DNA from: Primulina eburnea
Taxonomy: Eukaryota > Streptophyta > Magnoliopsida > Lamiales > Gesneriaceae
NCBI RefSeq assembly: GCF_022965805.1
Contig: NC_133105.1
Location: 3,286,001 to 3,350,000, forward strand
Direction: 5' to 3'
DNA: 64,000 bases
Shown here: positions 63,398 to 64,000 of the stretch, piece after piece
Position numbering within the stretch: position 1 is the stretch's first letter
Layout: each line of letters begins with the position of its first letter
The notes under the pieces: model-generated
Database searches by the model: none
The model's input: only the letters and a program-made list of their open reading frames with translations
What the model was told of the DNA's origin: nothing
Position numbers and translations under genes: made by a program

Positions 63398-63717
63398 ATG
63401 TTATGTGTAATTTGGATTTTTGAATTTGAAAAGTGATGTTTATTTTGATATTTGTTGTAATTTTCATCTTAAAAATTAAATAAAAACTATAAAAATATAA
63501 ATAATCAATATTTTACTATTTTATTTATTATATAAAATAAATAAAATATTAATTTTATTGATCCGGACGGTCGAACCGGTTGAACCGGTTGAACTATTTT
63601 TTAAGGCTTGACCGGTTCGATTAACGGTCCGGTTATAAAAACACTGTTGTGAATATCGATAAAGTTAACCCGTCTCACAGATAAAGATTCATGAGATCGT
63701 CTCACAAGATACCTACT

Positions 63718-64000
63718 CATAGAATTGTCAAAAGCAAGCTTGAGGAGAAAGTCCCTATTCTGAAGCATGGTAAATCACCAATTGATTCAGATGTTCGGCA
63801 AAGTGCTCGTATATTTTTATGTCGTATATTAAGGAAAACATGATTTGGCTTTCCAAATTTTTTTGAGATAGAACTTTAAATTGGCCCAAAATGGGAATTA
63901 CACTGGAAAACTGGTATCAGACAAAACCAAAAAAAAAAGAAGGTAAATTTCAAGAAACAAATTTTCATGCTGATTCTTGAAAACCGATATTGACTGAGAG
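63718..64000. other. right-end DNA
   Basis: No feature is recognised in the last ~280 bases. No open frame shows coding character. Confidence 0.4.

Larger units (their letters stand above)
62910..63646. mobile_element. 737-bp non-autonomous hAT-like element
   Basis: It is flanked by the 8-bp direct repeat ttgtgaat (62902-62909 and 63647-63654). Ends are caatgttttcaaaaccgg and, inverted, cagtgtttttataaccgg, an imperfect 18-bp terminal inverted repeat with the CA-TG edge usual in hAT elements. The first ~190 bp are packed with accggt/ccggttcaaccgg motifs, echoed at the far end (gaaccggttgaaccggttg), as expected for subterminal transposase-binding repeats. There is no transposase gene. Confidence 0.8.
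62784..63717 (-). mobile_element. MITE-like element copy split by a hAT-like insertion
   Basis: The left part (62784-62909) runs from gacaaaaacttgtatgagat to ttattgtgaat. The right part (63655-63717) resumes with atcgataaagttaacccgtctcac and ends agatcgtctcacaagat. The two parts join perfectly when the insert and one copy of ttgtgaat are removed. Confidence 0.75.

Noticed and set aside
1..64000. CRISPR arrays, operons, bacterial ribosome binding sites, tRNA or rRNA genes
   Set aside because: This is plant nuclear DNA. The repeated sequences are dispersed transposon-type elements, and no cloverleaf or rRNA segment was recognised by eye; a tRNA scan was not possible.

Overview
This is plant nuclear DNA. 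The genes are multi-exon with GT-AG introns, the noncoding DNA is AT-rich, and the families are plant families: cycloartenol synthase, a pollen receptor-like kinase, FCS-like zinc finger, FAR1-related, DUF630/632 and Pumilio. Protein character and a dense palindromic gtgagacggtctcac repeat suggest an asterid, possibly Lamiales. That placement is inference.

Layout. 1-3062: AT-rich DNA with a small palindrome cluster and a decayed retroelement RNase H fragment. 3063-10813 (-): a complete 18-exon cycloartenol synthase gene of 759 codons. 10814-14026: intergenic DNA with nested repeats. 14027-19009 (+): a nine-exon TruA-type tRNA pseudouridine synthase. 19763-22011 (+): a pollen receptor-like kinase with two +1 frameshifts in exon 1. 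23782-28195 (+): a ten-exon USP-domain receptor-like cytoplasmic kinase. 28196-32970: gene-poor DNA. 32971-35302 (+): a two-exon FLZ protein. 36447-38812 (+): a FAR1-related protein without its DNA-binding domain. 40480-41666 (+): an unrecognised 232-residue protein.

43506-48880 is a whole Mutator-like element (MULE). It has 446-bp terminal inverted repeats, a 9-bp target duplication, an intact 882-residue transposase gene, and a second, convergent gene for a 123-residue protein with a viroplasmin/RNase H1 N-terminal domain. This two-gene convergent layout recalls maize MuDR (mudrA/mudrB), but the second gene is of another kind. It is the most interesting system in the window.

49198-49365 is an acidic ribosomal protein P3 relic. 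50088-54784 (-) is an eight-repeat Pumilio protein whose recognition residues predict the canonical target UGUAUAUA. 57372-58721 (+) is a METAXIN copy with its middle deleted. 59126-62132 (-) is a DUF630/DUF632 gene broken by a nonsense codon and several frameshifts. Near the right end a 737-bp hAT-like element with an 8-bp target duplication sits inside a copy of the palindromic repeat family.

The intact host genes do not form a pathway; they cover sterol synthesis, tRNA modification, signalling, SnRK1-linked scaffolding and mRNA control. The non-genic story is repeat turnover: one autonomous-looking MULE, about a dozen copies of a ~180-bp MITE-like family with 9-10-bp target duplications, nested insertions, and four gene relics in the right half. 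Exon boundaries were read by eye from splice sites, phase and family knowledge. No database search was run.
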